From the NCBI RefSeq assembly GCF_000425385.1, contig NZ_AUDI01000004.1, positions 310,001-374,000 of the forward strand: a DNA stretch of 64,000 nt, given 5' to 3'. Position numbers and translations under genes: made by a program. Positions 36,401-45,870 of the stretch are shown one piece after another (position 1 is the stretch's first letter; each line of letters opens with the position of its first letter). Source of the stretch: Pseudoduganella violaceinigra DSM 15887. Lineage in GTDB: Bacteria; Pseudomonadota; Gammaproteobacteria; Burkholderiales; Burkholderiaceae_D. The notes under the pieces are model-generated. The model searched no databases and was not told where the DNA came from. It saw only the letters and a list, made by a program, of their open reading frames with translations.

Positions 36401-36725
36401 CTGGCGCTTGGCTTGCCAATGTAGTAACAGGCGCAATGGCGCGGTAGCCACGCTTGCGGATCGTCTCAATATAGCGCGGATCGGTGCTCGAATCACCTAA
36501 GGCGCGGCGCAGCTGGGTGATGGCTTTATGAATCGGGTTGTCGCCCAGTTCGTTGCTTCCCCAACAAGCCTGCAGGATCTCTTCCGCCGGAATGACAGCG
36601 CCCGGATGCCGGCACAAATAGCGCAACACCGCCATCACACGCGGCTCGAGCTGCGTCTTCGCATCCCCATTGCTGACGATATTGGCTTCTGGACTGACCA
36701 ACCAGTCGCCGAATTGGAACTCCAT
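33486..36725 (-). CDS. Winged-helix / nSTAND1 NTPase / membrane / TPR fusion protein
   Basis: A 1,079-residue protein. Residues 1-100 are an OmpR/CadC-type winged helix (KAITQLRRALGDSS, YIETIRKRGYRAIAPV). SPFRGLEAFQENHAAIFFGR at about 115-134 is the usual entry to the nSTAND1 NTPase family. Walker A GPSGSGKTSL is at 160-169 and a Walker B-like VFVDRIEAVF near 258. One membrane helix (GITTLIGILALVSAALGLA) is near 575. A TPR-like helical repeat region fills the last ~450 residues. STAND NTPases are signal-triggered switches common in immunity and conflict systems. Parts are AT-rich (35% GC over 33901-33960 by count, against 73% over 37921-37980), which suggests transfer. Confidence 0.85.
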   Translation of the reverse strand: MEFQFGDWLVSPEANIVSNGDAKTQLEPRVMAVLRYLCRHPGAVIPAEEILQACWGSNELGDNPIHKAITQLRRALGDSSTDPRYIETIRKRGYRAIAPVTTLASQAPVTWEGGSPFRGLEAFQENHAAIFFGRVQATAQLREVVMTQATNGSPMALVLGPSGSGKTSLVRAGLLPQLMASATRSDEPVGLASSVYLDCADLGSGTLFQALAGALIDADILGEPLFPGASADSLGQRLASNPEAVAAELLERGCSRTTVGVFVDRIEAVFRSQPGEAHQFLGVIDALAKSNCLLMLMACRNDFYPEVMAQPMLLNLKSRGGHFDVLPPDGADIAQIVRQPALAANLTFEKDELTGASLDDVLCDAARGNPDMLPLLQYTLNELYRQRSEDDALKFEVYHQLGGIEGAVGVRAEQIVANLTPQQIDVLPRVLSLLVNVGEESSTVTSRRSPLSMLQSEDEKEFVRVMIESRLFVSELAGDVPSFGVAHEALLRRWPRVANWIAQFLSSLQLRTQLTSQARRWADGGRATDLLLPSGSQVEKAVRLLSLADFSLAPVETEFIRASMSRAKRGERVRLGITTLIGILALVSAALGLAARNAQRSAEQHRVEAEALLGYMLGEFAEKLRPLGRLDLLDSVSNKALNYLSSTESLVESPTSLNQRAKALHVIAEVNTTRSNFPAAHEALLAARKILRLQDKGTSTDKALLKDLGANAFWISLYHSNRNEWSDALAHANEYLNYSDRIVKAYPNDSEAWMEQSYAYSAIGSTQIQNNQPALAAEAFEKSVQLKRKALLGSPNNSKIKADLANSISWLADAKQKMGHLDAAFSLVREEEELVSSVHQQAPNDGLWTYRLANALWHRATLEIALGLDSDAATHLDKADTLLTLLTTQDLSNLKWKLSLAFVRVNSLIVQPGLPTPMIAKKLDELRKIWDIEFKKSPKNSRLQGFIGTIAIQSATFNAQSGHVSDALATLDDYIALYRTTFESSMNDATIASQLAELVALKGELLKTQNKVDEGTKFCKEAESLLKPFAGDSLNPAILAPYLRSAMCAGEYSTSDIIRSKLKRMAFNNSRYAKYLANR

Positions 36726-36777
36726 GACTCGCCTTACCTTCTTTTCTTATATGTCTTATAAATCAATGGCTTAGAAA

Positions 36778-36851
36778 CCTTCCGGAGCATTTCTTCCGGA
36801 CCGGAAGGTTTTCTTCCGGCCTTCGGAAGGTTTCCGGAAGGCGAGGGAAGG
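36778..36851. repeat. Cluster of CCTTCCGG/CCGGAAGG inverted repeats
   Basis: Copies occur at 36778-36785, 36793-36799, 36801-36808, 36813-36819, 36820-36830 (CCTTCGGAAGG), 36834-36841 and a partial copy ending 36851. Neighbouring copies pair to form palindromes such as CTTCCGG-A-CCGGAAG. A T-run follows at 36853-36859. It lies between the STAND gene and the divergent unknown gene. It may be an operator array for the winged helix, or an mRNA structure. Confidence 0.85.
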
Positions 36852-36913
36852 CTTTTTTTCTTATATTGTCGACATTGCCAAACGGCCAAATCTTAACATT
36901 CTTAATAGTAAAA

Positions 36914-38254
36914 ATGGTCACTACTAAAGCGGTATTTTTTGAGATCGGTTCCGAATCCACGACTTCTGTACAACAGCTGTCGGCGAGTTGGTTCACTTCC
37001 GGAAAGTTCCTGGAGAGCACGATCGATGCAATGCGCGCGGCCGGCGAGTTTCCAAATGACATCAAATACGGCAGCATGGAGGTCGGCAGCCTGGCGCTCG
37101 GCGGCGAGGAAGATGACCGAGCCGAGCTGCGTCCGATCGAGATTCGCTACGATTCGGCGACCCCGTCGGTTGCCCAGGTGACGATGACCCTGTCGTCGGG
37201 TAATTTGCGCTTCTATAACGGTTATGGCCGTCAAGAAATCTTGCGTCAATCGGTGGCCGGGTGGCGTCTCGAGTTCACGGTAGCGGTCAATGAATTCGGC
37301 GGCCTGGTGTTGAACGCGGCGCTATGTGATGTGGATAAATCCCATCTGCCGTGTGATAACGCTCCGCTCAAGGAATTCTTCATTACCGCCGTCAGCCATT
37401 GGCTGCGCACTTTGGCGCCGGCTGTGCTGAAAAAAACAGCAATGCGCCGCGCTGTGATCGGCCGCGAGAACTTCCTGCGCCAATATATTTACCCGATGGT
37501 GGTGGATAAGCTGCAGCGCCGCTTGAATTCCCTGCCGGATTATGTGGCGTCCCGCGACGGGGTAGCCCACGTTAATACGCTGGATAGCCAGAACGAGAAG
37601 TCGGGTGTGGAGGCGACGCTGAAAAACGGCGAACGCGCCCGCTTCATCCGTAATAGCAACGGCTGGACCTACCGCGACCACGTGCTGCTGAACTGGCAGG
37701 AAGCCAACCGGACCTTGCACGACCGCGAGTCGGAGCAGGACCTGCGCTATACGGTAAACCTGGGCCGCCAATCGGGACCGGACGGGGTGTCGCGCCCGAC
37801 CCTGGACATTGGCGGCGTGTTGGGCCGTTACGAATGGGACAGCGTGAAGCAGGAGTTGCCGCTGTCGCGCCAGCGCAGCTATATGGGCAAGGCCTGGGCA
37901 CGCGCTACTTTGCAGTGGTCGCTGCGCCTGCAATGGCATGCGGAGGATGGCCGGGTGGGCGTGGCCTCGCTGGCGCGCAAGGGTATGCCGGCCACCGATG
38001 CCGGCACGACGGGGATTTATGTGGTATCCGATCCGCTGCCGCATCTGCTGAATGTACAACGCATCAACCTGTGGTGGGAGGGCAATGCCGCCAGCCTGTC
38101 ATCGGTTCAACAAGATATCGCCGGTTCGCTGGCCGCGGCTACCGGCGACATGTTCGCCGCCGTTGCGGAGGGACTGGCCCCAGGGCGCAAGCTGGGTTGC
38201 CGTGACTTGCGCATTAACGAGTCGGGTGACATCGAAATCGAACTGGGGGAATGA
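36914..38254 (+). CDS. Protein of unknown function (446 residues)
   Basis: I do not recognise this protein. It has no signal peptide or membrane helix. Long stretches alternate polar and hydrophobic residues (RATLQWSLRLQWHAEDG, NLRFYNGYGRQEI), which points to extended beta structure, with a helical middle (FFITAVSHWLRTLAPAVLKK). The TULIP/P47-type fold came to mind but I cannot support it. The start is ATG 36914, without a clear Shine-Dalgarno; an upstream TTG (36866) would add 16 residues. It is divergent from the STAND gene across the CCTTCCGG array and only 3 bp from the next gene, so the two form an operon. Confidence 0.75.
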   Translation: MVTTKAVFFEIGSESTTSVQQLSASWFTSGKFLESTIDAMRAAGEFPNDIKYGSMEVGSLALGGEEDDRAELRPIEIRYDSATPSVAQVTMTLSSGNLRFYNGYGRQEILRQSVAGWRLEFTVAVNEFGGLVLNAALCDVDKSHLPCDNAPLKEFFITAVSHWLRTLAPAVLKKTAMRRAVIGRENFLRQYIYPMVVDKLQRRLNSLPDYVASRDGVAHVNTLDSQNEKSGVEATLKNGERARFIRNSNGWTYRDHVLLNWQEANRTLHDRESEQDLRYTVNLGRQSGPDGVSRPTLDIGGVLGRYEWDSVKQELPLSRQRSYMGKAWARATLQWSLRLQWHAEDGRVGVASLARKGMPATDAGTTGIYVVSDPLPHLLNVQRINLWWEGNAASLSSVQQDIAGSLAAATGDMFAAVAEGLAPGRKLGCRDLRINESGDIEIELGE

Positions 38255-38257
38255 AGC

Positions 38258-39781
38258 ATGTCTGTCTTGATGACATCTGTGCCGGTGGCGCAGGTTCGGA
38301 AGTGGGGCGGCGCGTACGCGTCGGGCGCACTGAGTTTTGCTGCGGCGCGCGTCGCACGCATTGTTTTGCAACGGGAGCCGATGGCAAGTGAAGCCTTGTC
38401 GTGGACTACTCTCTATAGCTGCCAGGGTGAGGCCGTGCGCGGCCGTGCCGAGCTGGCGCTGCATTTGCTGGCCCGTCCGGAACTGGCGGAGCTGGATGCC
38501 AAGGAGCGCCTGCGGCGTGCCTACAACGCGGTGTTCGACCGCTACGATGCGTCGCAGCCGGCGGATATGGCTTATTGGCTCAGCCAGATGACGGCCGGGC
38601 GCGAGCTGGCTGCGCTGGTGCGCCATGAACTGGTGCCGCTGTTTGAGTCCGGCTACCGCTCCAGCCCTTGCGCGTCGCCGGCGACGGCGCGCTCGCCGCT
38701 GTTTGTCGTGCGGGATGGCTCGGGTTTGCCGCTGGTGTTTACGCTCGGCTCCAACCGTTCGCTGTACCTGTTCCGCCGCACGCCGTTCGGCCGCTGGTCG
38801 CAGACGGATTTGAGCGGCATGCTGCCGCTGAACCAGCCGGGCAAGGTGCAGGCGCTGGATGTGCAGCAGGCCCCGGACGGTACGATCGCGCTGGCGCTGG
38901 CTGTTGCGCCATGGGCCAGCGGCGGCGGGCCTACCTTGCATGTTGCTGTTGGCATTTCAAACCAGCTCGATGAAACGGGCTGGGTGGAAGTCATGCGCGG
39001 CATGGCTGCGCGCCATGTGCCGGAGGTGGAGGAGCCGGTGACCCGCATTGCCTTTGGCCTCTTGCAGTCGGGCGCCGTGCCGATGGTGTTGGTGACCGCT
39101 GAGAATACCTGGTATTTCAATGCTGCGGCGGAAGGGGCCTTGATTGCCTGGGACGACGAAGGGGCAGAGCCTTCGCTGGCGACCGCCCTGGGCAGCTACC
39201 GCGTGCCGGGCGCCTGGCGTCTGAGCGAGACGCCGTCGGGCCGTATGCTGCGCTTCAACAGCTTTGCGCGCGCTGCGGCATGGGGGATCGCAATCGATTA
39301 TCAGGGCTTGCCGCGCCGGGCGAACGGGCTGCATCTGGCGCCTTCCAATGTGCCGAACGTGCCGGATGTCTTTGTCGCGGGCGATAGCATCGTCGTGTAT
39401 CGCGGCGGGCAGTCGGTGCCGCAGCCTGTGGCGAATATTGGCGGCGCTTGCGTGGTCTGGAGCGAGGCGACTGCGGTTGGCGAGTATCTGGCTTACGGCG
39501 ATGGCGCAGGCGGACTGTGGCTGGTGTGCCGGCGGCAGGGCGGGCACTGGAGCATGCCGGTGCCGATTGCGACGACGCTGGTGATGGCGGCGCTGATGGC
39601 CGCGCCGAATCATGGCGGCGTGCACGCGATCGGCATCACCCCAGGCGGGGCGCTGGCCTGGCTGCGCTTTAATGCCGATGGCGCGCAGGTTGGGGCGGAG
39701 GAGATTACCCAGGCTGCGGTCTGGGACGATGAGGCGCAAGATGTGCAGCGCGCCGCACGCGTAACCCGCAGCGTGGCTTAA
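38258..39781 (+). CDS. Protein of unknown function, beta-propeller-like (507 residues)
   Basis: Not recognised. The first ~140 residues are helical. The rest repeats a pattern of short beta strands (LFVVRDGSGLPLVFTLGSNR, LYLFRRTPFGRWSQTDL, YLAYGDGAGGLWLVCRRQGG), suggesting a beta-propeller or lectin-like fold. No signal peptide is seen. GGGGGA lies seven bases before the ATG, and the gene is 3 bp after the upstream unknown gene. Its stop shares the tetranucleotide TTAA with the stop of the convergent membrane-protein gene. A role with its neighbour, perhaps as a binding component, is a guess. Confidence 0.75.
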   Translation: MSVLMTSVPVAQVRKWGGAYASGALSFAAARVARIVLQREPMASEALSWTTLYSCQGEAVRGRAELALHLLARPELAELDAKERLRRAYNAVFDRYDASQPADMAYWLSQMTAGRELAALVRHELVPLFESGYRSSPCASPATARSPLFVVRDGSGLPLVFTLGSNRSLYLFRRTPFGRWSQTDLSGMLPLNQPGKVQALDVQQAPDGTIALALAVAPWASGGGPTLHVAVGISNQLDETGWVEVMRGMAARHVPEVEEPVTRIAFGLLQSGAVPMVLVTAENTWYFNAAAEGALIAWDDEGAEPSLATALGSYRVPGAWRLSETPSGRMLRFNSFARAAAWGIAIDYQGLPRRANGLHLAPSNVPNVPDVFVAGDSIVVYRGGQSVPQPVANIGGACVVWSEATAVGEYLAYGDGAGGLWLVCRRQGGHWSMPVPIATTLVMAALMAAPNHGGVHAIGITPGGALAWLRFNADGAQVGAEEITQAAVWDDEAQDVQRAARVTRSVA

Positions 39782-40107
39782 GGGCGGTCGCGCAACAGCA
39801 GTGCGTCGATGATGCCGGCGAGCCAGCAGGCGACCAGGATCCATGCGGCCGTGTCGGCGCCGGGGACGAAGCTGGTTTCGTGCAGGCGGGCGGAAATGGC
39901 GAACGGGTCGGGGGCCAGGGTGCCGTTCAGGGCTTCTTCCATCAGGGTTGCGGTGGCCGCCCATACGCCGTACATGATCCAGCAGAACGATGCCAGGGCG
40001 GGCAGCAGGATGGCTGCTCCGCGCTTGGGGCGTTTGAGGACCATGAGTTGGCCTAGGCCGGGGAAGGCCAGGCCGGAGAGCAGGGCGGCTTTTGTTGTTT
40101 GCTTCAT
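39778..40107 (-). CDS. Small membrane protein of unknown function
   Basis: A 109-residue protein with about three hydrophobic segments: AALLSGLAFPGLGQLMVL, AAILLPALASFCWIMYGVW and AAWILVACWLAGIIDALLL. The FPGLGQ motif near the N-terminus is common in small bacterial membrane proteins of unassigned role. The upstream region carries repeat C and the gcvP terminator. Its stop overlaps that of the convergent 507-residue gene. Confidence 0.75.
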   Translation of the reverse strand: MKQTTKAALLSGLAFPGLGQLMVLKRPKRGAAILLPALASFCWIMYGVWAATATLMEEALNGTLAPDPFAISARLHETSFVPGADTAAWILVACWLAGIIDALLLRDRP

Positions 40108-40138
40108 TCATTCTCCAACGCGGCGGTCGCGGACCAAA

Positions 40139-40180
40139 GGTGTCTGACCCTCCGGGTCTGACACCGGTTTACCGGTTTTA
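40139..40180. repeat. Intergenic palindrome (copy C), right half of the ACCGGTAA-bordered family
   Basis: GGTGTCTGACCC (40139-40150), TCC, then GGGTCTGACACC (40154-40165), followed by the border GGTTTACCGGTTTTA that also ends copy A. The left border is missing, so this may be a truncated copy. It lies between the small membrane protein and the gcvP terminator. Confidence 0.78.
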
Positions 40181-40186
40181 CATAGC

Positions 40187-40219
40187 AAAAACGCCGGCAC
40201 CTCACGGTACCGGCGTTTT
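40187..40219 (-). terminator. Intrinsic terminator of the gcvTHP operon
   Basis: The arms ACGCCGG (40191-40197) and CCGGCGT (40210-40216) are flanked by A-runs and T-runs, so the structure can work in both directions. It lies just past the gcvP stop on the minus strand. Confidence 0.85.
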
Positions 40220-40240
40220 CCTTTTCAGGCAAGAGCCAGA

Positions 40241-43120
40241 TTAAGCGTAATCGCTAACCGGGATGCAGGCGCAGAACAGGTTGCGGTCGCCGTACACGTT
40301 GTCGGCGCGGCCCACCGGCGGCCAGTACTTCTGCTTGCGCAGCGACGGTACCGGGTAGGCTGCCACTTCGCGGCTGTACTTGCGTTCCCACTTGTCGGCC
40401 AGCAGCACCTCGGCGGTGTGCGGGGCGAACTTCAGCGGGTTGTCCAGCTTGTCGAATTCGCCCGATTCCACTTTGGCGATTTCGGCGCGAATGGCGATCA
40501 TCGCGTCGATGAAGCGGTCCAGTTCAACCTTGGATTCGGATTCGGTCGGCTCGATCATCAGCGTGCCTGGAACAGGGAAGCTCATGGTCGGCGCGTGGAA
40601 GCCGAAGTCCATCAGGCGCTTGGCGACGTCTTCGTTGCTGATGCCGGTGGCATCGGTCAGTGGACGCAGGTCCAGGATGCACTCGTGCGCCACCAGGCCG
40701 TCGTGGCCCGAGTACAGCACCGGGAAGTGCGGCGCCAGGCGGCGCGCGACGTAGTTGGCGTTCAGGATCGCGGTTTCGGTTGCCGCGGTCAGGCCTTCGC
40801 CGCCCATCATGGCGATGTACATCCAGGAGATCGGCAGGATCGATGCCGAGCCGAACGGAGCGGCCGAGATCGAGCCGATGCCGTCTTCGCTGCGCACGTA
40901 GCCGTTGGAACGCTGGTTCGGCAGGAACTTGGCCAGGTGGGCGCCAACGCCGATCGGGCCGACGCCTGGGCCGCCGCCACCGTGCGGGATGCAGAAGGTC
41001 TTGTGCAGATTCAGGTGCGAGACATCGCCGCCGAACGCGCCCGGGCCGGCCACGCCGACCAGTGCGTTCATGTTGGCGCCGTCCACGTAGACCTGGCCGC
41101 CGTGCGAGTGAATGATTTCGCACAGTTCGGTGATGCCGTCTTCGAACACGCCGTGGGTGGACGGGTAGGTCACCATCACGCAGGCCAGGTTCTTGGAGTG
41201 TTGTTCGGCCTTGGCTTTCAGGTCGGCCAGGTCAACGTTGCCCTTGTCGTCGCAGGCGGTCACGACAACCTGCATGCCCACCATGGCGGCGGAAGCAGGG
41301 TTGGTGCCGTGCGCCGAGGATGGGATCAGGCAGATGTTGCGGTGGCCTTCGCCGCGCGATTCGTGGTACTTCTTGATCACCAGCAGGCCGGCGTATTCGC
41401 CCTGCGAGCCGGCGTTAGGCTGCAGCGAGACGGCGGCGTAGCCGGTCACGGCGCACAGCATTTCCTCCAGCTGGGCGATCATCTCGCGGTAGCCGACGGT
41501 CTGGTCGTTTGGTGCGAACGGGTGGATGGTCGAAAACTCCGGCCAGGTCACCGGGATCATTTCGCTGGTGGCGTTCAGCTTCATGGTGCAGGAGCCCAGC
41601 GGGATCATGGTGCGGTCCAGCGCCAGGTCCTTGTCGGCCAGGGAGCGCAGGTAGCGCAGCATTTCGGTTTCGCTGTGGTAGCGGTTGAAGGTCGGGTGCT
41701 CCAGGTAGGCGGAGCTACGCACCAGCGCTTCAGGGAAGTTGCGGCCCACGGAAGCTTCAACAGCGTCGAAGTCAGGCGCAGCCTTGCCGCCGCTGAACAC
41801 GTTCCACAGCGCGGCGATGGTGTCGCGGTCGGTGGTTTCATCCAGCGATACGCCGACGTGCTTGGCGTCGATCTTGCGCAGGTTGATGCCGGCGGCAACC
41901 GCGGCTGCGTGCAGGGCGTCGACCTTGTCGGTGGCGATGGTCAGGGTGTCGAAGAAGGACTCGTTGACCGAGTAGCCCAGGGACTTCAGGTTGGCGGCCA
42001 GGATGCCCGTGAAGCGGTGGGTGCGCTCGGCGATCTGTTTCAGGCCTTTCGGGCCGTGGTAGACGGCGTACATGGAGGCCATCACGGCCAGCAGCACCTG
42101 TGCGGTACAGATGTTGGAGGTGGCTTTCTCGCGGCGGATGTGCTGTTCGCGGGTCTGCAGCGCCAGGCGGTAGGCCTTGTTGCCGTTCTGGTCGATGGTC
42201 ACGCCGACCAGGCGGCCCGGCATGGAGCGCTTGTATTCGTCGCGGGTGGCCATGTAGCCGGCGTGCGGGCCGCCGAAGCCCAGCGGTACGCCAAAGCGCT
42301 GCGAGTTGCCGACCACGACGTCGGCGCCCCATTCGCCCGGAGGGGTCAGCATGGTCAGCGCCAGCAGGTCGGCGGCCACGATCACCATGGCGCCGGTGGA
42401 CTTCACGGTTTCAACGGCGGCGCGGTAGTCGCGCACCACGCCGTTTACGCCAGGGTATTGCAGCAGCACGCCGAAAGCGTCGGTCACGCCGGCCAGTTCG
42501 GACGGGTCGAAGGTCTTGACGGTGATGCCCAGCGGCTCGGCGCGGGTCTGCACCACTTCCAGGGTCTGCGGCAGCACGTCGTTGGCGACGTAGAAGGTGT
42601 TCGACTTGGACTTGCCGACGCGCTGGATCAGGGTCATCGCTTCGGCGGCGGCGGTGCCTTCGTCCAGCATGGACGAGTTGGCGATGGCCATGCCGGTCAG
42701 GTCGATCAGCACCTGCTGGAAGTTCAGGATCGCTTCCAGGCGGCCCTGGGAGATCTCCGGCTGGTACGGGGTGTAGGCGGTGTACCAGGCCGGGTTTTCG
42801 AAGATGTTGCGCAGTACCACGCCCGGCGTGTGGGCGTTGTAGTAGCCCTGGCCGATCAGGGATTTCAGCACCTTGTTCTTGGACGCGATGCCTTTCAGCT
42901 TGGCCAGCGCTTCGTTTTCCGGCAGCGGCTGGAAGAATTGGCCCAGTTGCAGGGCGTTCTTGTTGCGGATGCCCGGCGGAACGATGGCATCGATCAGGGC
43001 GGCGCGGGTTGCGTAGCCGAGCACGTCCAGCATTTGCTGCTGTTCTGCGGCTTCCGGGCCGATGTGGCGGGCGATGAAGGCATCGCGGGCTTCAAGTTGG
43101 GTCAGGCTGGTGCGGGTCAT
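40241..43120 (-). CDS. gcvP: Glycine dehydrogenase (decarboxylating), P protein
   Basis: The PLP enzyme that decarboxylates glycine and loads the aminomethyl group on GcvH; 959 residues, the single-chain form. The N-terminal half ([34 protein letters not shown]; segments) and the C-terminal half both show the family motifs. The PLP lysine lies in [18 protein letters not shown] at about residue 705. It is last in the gcvT-gcvH-gcvP operon, 65 bp after gcvH. Confidence 0.97.
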   Translation of the reverse strand: MTRTSLTQLEARDAFIARHIGPEAAEQQQMLDVLGYATRAALIDAIVPPGIRNKNALQLGQFFQPLPENEALAKLKGIASKNKVLKSLIGQGYYNAHTPGVVLRNIFENPAWYTAYTPYQPEISQGRLEAILNFQQVLIDLTGMAIANSSMLDEGTAAAEAMTLIQRVGKSKSNTFYVANDVLPQTLEVVQTRAEPLGITVKTFDPSELAGVTDAFGVLLQYPGVNGVVRDYRAAVETVKSTGAMVIVAADLLALTMLTPPGEWGADVVVGNSQRFGVPLGFGGPHAGYMATRDEYKRSMPGRLVGVTIDQNGNKAYRLALQTREQHIRREKATSNICTAQVLLAVMASMYAVYHGPKGLKQIAERTHRFTGILAANLKSLGYSVNESFFDTLTIATDKVDALHAAAVAAGINLRKIDAKHVGVSLDETTDRDTIAALWNVFSGGKAAPDFDAVEASVGRNFPEALVRSSAYLEHPTFNRYHSETEMLRYLRSLADKDLALDRTMIPLGSCTMKLNATSEMIPVTWPEFSTIHPFAPNDQTVGYREMIAQLEEMLCAVTGYAAVSLQPNAGSQGEYAGLLVIKKYHESRGEGHRNICLIPSSAHGTNPASAAMVGMQVVVTACDDKGNVDLADLKAKAEQHSKNLACVMVTYPSTHGVFEDGITELCEIIHSHGGQVYVDGANMNALVGVAGPGAFGGDVSHLNLHKTFCIPHGGGGPGVGPIGVGAHLAKFLPNQRSNGYVRSEDGIGSISAAPFGSASILPISWMYIAMMGGEGLTAATETAILNANYVARRLAPHFPVLYSGHDGLVAHECILDLRPLTDATGISNEDVAKRLMDFGFHAPTMSFPVPGTLMIEPTESESKVELDRFIDAMIAIRAEIAKVESGEFDKLDNPLKFAPHTAEVLLADKWERKYSREVAAYPVPSLRKQKYWPPVGRADNVYGDRNLFCACIPVSDYA

Positions 43121-43185
43121 GGTGGGAAATCTCTTGGCCAGAATGTGAAAAAGGCCGGCATGCAGCCGGCCCGGTAATGCGTGAA

Positions 43186-43566
43186 TTAGTGCGCGACGTT
43201 GCCGTAAGCGGTTGCGTCCAACAGGCCGTTGATGGCGTTGGCGTCGCTTGGCTTGATTTTGAACAGCCAGTTGGCGTAGGCGTCGGCGTTGATCGACTCC
43301 GGCGCGCCGGTGACCTCATCGTTCACGGCAACCACTTCGCCCGATACCGGCGCGTAGATGTCGGAGGCGGCTTTCACCGATTCCACCACGGCGGCGTCGT
43401 CGCCGGCGGTGTAAGTGGTACCGACTTTCGGCAGCTCGACGAACACGATGTCGCCCAGGGCATCTTGCGCGAATTCGGTGATGCCGACGGTCAGGGTGCC
43501 GTCCGCTTCAGCGCGTACCCACTCGTGGGACTCGGTGTACTTCAGGTCTGCTGGAATGTTGCTCAT
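43186..43566 (-). CDS. gcvH: Glycine cleavage system H protein
   Basis: A 126-residue lipoyl carrier that shuttles the aminomethyl group between P, T and L proteins. The lipoylated lysine is Lys65 in [19 protein letters not shown], and the start [17 protein letters not shown] is typical. It lies between gcvT and gcvP on the same strand. Confidence 0.97.
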   Translation of the reverse strand: MSNIPADLKYTESHEWVRAEADGTLTVGITEFAQDALGDIVFVELPKVGTTYTAGDDAAVVESVKAASDIYAPVSGEVVAVNDEVTGAPESINADAYANWLFKIKPSDANAINGLLDATAYGNVAH

Positions 43567-43607
43567 ATTGGCTCCAAGGCTAAGGTTATGTTATTCGTTT
43601 GATCTGG

Positions 43608-44726
<1,119 letters not shown>

Positions 44727-44785
44727 TGATACCTCGGGCCACGAAGGGCAATAGGGGTTAATAAACGTAAACATAAGTACGCCTA

Positions 44786-44976
44786 CCCCTCTGTCCTTGG
44801 TACCTGAGAGATAACGGGAAAGAATTCCCGCACGCCCCTTCGGTGGGCCCCGCGCCTTGGCGGGCCGCTCTCCAGAGTTTCAAGCCATTGCGGCTCCCTC
44901 GATCGGTCCTTTTGCCTGAGAGTTTCTGGGTAATGCCCCTTCGGCGCCAGCACCGGCTGGTCTCTCCCGATCAAGA
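44786..44976 (-). promoter_or_regulatory. Tandem glycine riboswitch (gcvT leader)
   Basis: Read on the minus strand, two aptamers follow each other. The first (about 44972-44899) has CGGGAGAG, the GCCGAAGGGGC internal segment and CTCTCAGGCAAAAGGACCG. The second (about 44877-44788) has CTGGAGAG, CACCGAAGGGGC and CTCTCAGGTACCAAGGACAG. These are the hallmark conserved segments of the glycine aptamer. The ATG of gcvT is about 60 nt further. Glycine binding normally switches on the cleavage operon. Confidence 0.95.
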
Positions 44977-45258
44977 CTTGGGACTATATGACAGGAGGGC
45001 AATAAAGTCAAACTCGCGCCCCCTCGAACTCGGCACAATGCGGCCGGGTTAAGGGGCACGGAAACGCCAAGCGCGCAGGCCCTTTGCGACAAAGCGAACG
45101 CGGCTTGAGCGTGCCCTTCAGCTGGCGGAAAAGCGCGTTTGCTGTCCAGAACTGGCACGCATGTGTGCGAACTGCTGGATAAACGGTGACTGGAACATAC
45201 CAGTCCGCCAGCCTGCGCTAGAATGTTTGGAACATCCATCTCCACAAGTGGAGCGACC

Positions 45259-45819
45259 ATGAGCGAAGACAAACAGAAGGCGGACAAGGTAGCGTGGTTC
45301 ACCCTGTCCGGTGATGTGAACAGCGATATGGTGCACCGTGTTTTCGATGCGGTGGCTGACATGACGGATGACGGCATTGAAACTGCCCATATCCTGATCC
45401 AGTCCAACGGCGGCTATGTCAGCGACGGCCTTTGCCTGCACAACTACCTGCGCAACCTGCCGATCAGGATCATTACCTACAACGGCGGCGCGGTGGCGTC
45501 GATTGCCGTGATCCTGTTCCTGTCAGGTCACGAACGGTATGCTAGCGAGACCGCGCGCTTCATGGTGCACAAATCGCATGCCAGTGCGCCGCATGGTGCG
45601 CGGCCCGATGCCTTGCGCATCATCGTGGAAGGGCTGCAAGCGGACGATGCGCGTACGGAATCGATCCTGCGCAAGCATGTCCAGCTGACTGACGAGCATT
45701 GGAATATCCACGCCTATTCTGACTTGCACCTCACGGCGCAAGAGGCGGCCAAAGTCGGCTTGGTGAACGAAGTTGCCGACTTCCGGCCGCCGAAGGGAAG
45801 GCGCGTCACGAATATCTGA
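45259..45819 (+). CDS. ClpP-like serine protease subunit
   Basis: A 186-residue protein of the ClpP/crotonase-like fold. The nucleophile Ser lies in YNGGAVASIAVILFLSG and the His in ARFMVHKSHASAP; IQSNGGYVSDGLCLHNYL matches the ClpP strand before the active site. It lacks the canonical ClpP N-terminus and no clpX/clpA is adjacent, so it is a paralogue with unknown targets. The start is ATG 45259 with GGAG; an upstream extension of 12 residues is unlikely. It stands alone between the riboswitch and a small gene. Confidence 0.82.
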   Translation: MSEDKQKADKVAWFTLSGDVNSDMVHRVFDAVADMTDDGIETAHILIQSNGGYVSDGLCLHNYLRNLPIRIITYNGGAVASIAVILFLSGHERYASETARFMVHKSHASAPHGARPDALRIIVEGLQADDARTESILRKHVQLTDEHWNIHAYSDLHLTAQEAAKVGLVNEVADFRPPKGRRVTNI

Positions 45820-45870
45820 GCGCCCAAGTAAGGCAGCCCGGACGCTCGTCCCGGGCCACCCTGGCTTCAC

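Noticed and set aside
40418..43177. 919-codon antisense open frame over gcvP
   Set aside because: Shadow of gcvP; typical GC-rich artefact.
45836..45857. GC hairpin after the ClpP-like gene as an intrinsic terminator
   Set aside because: The stem has a bulge and no T-run follows.
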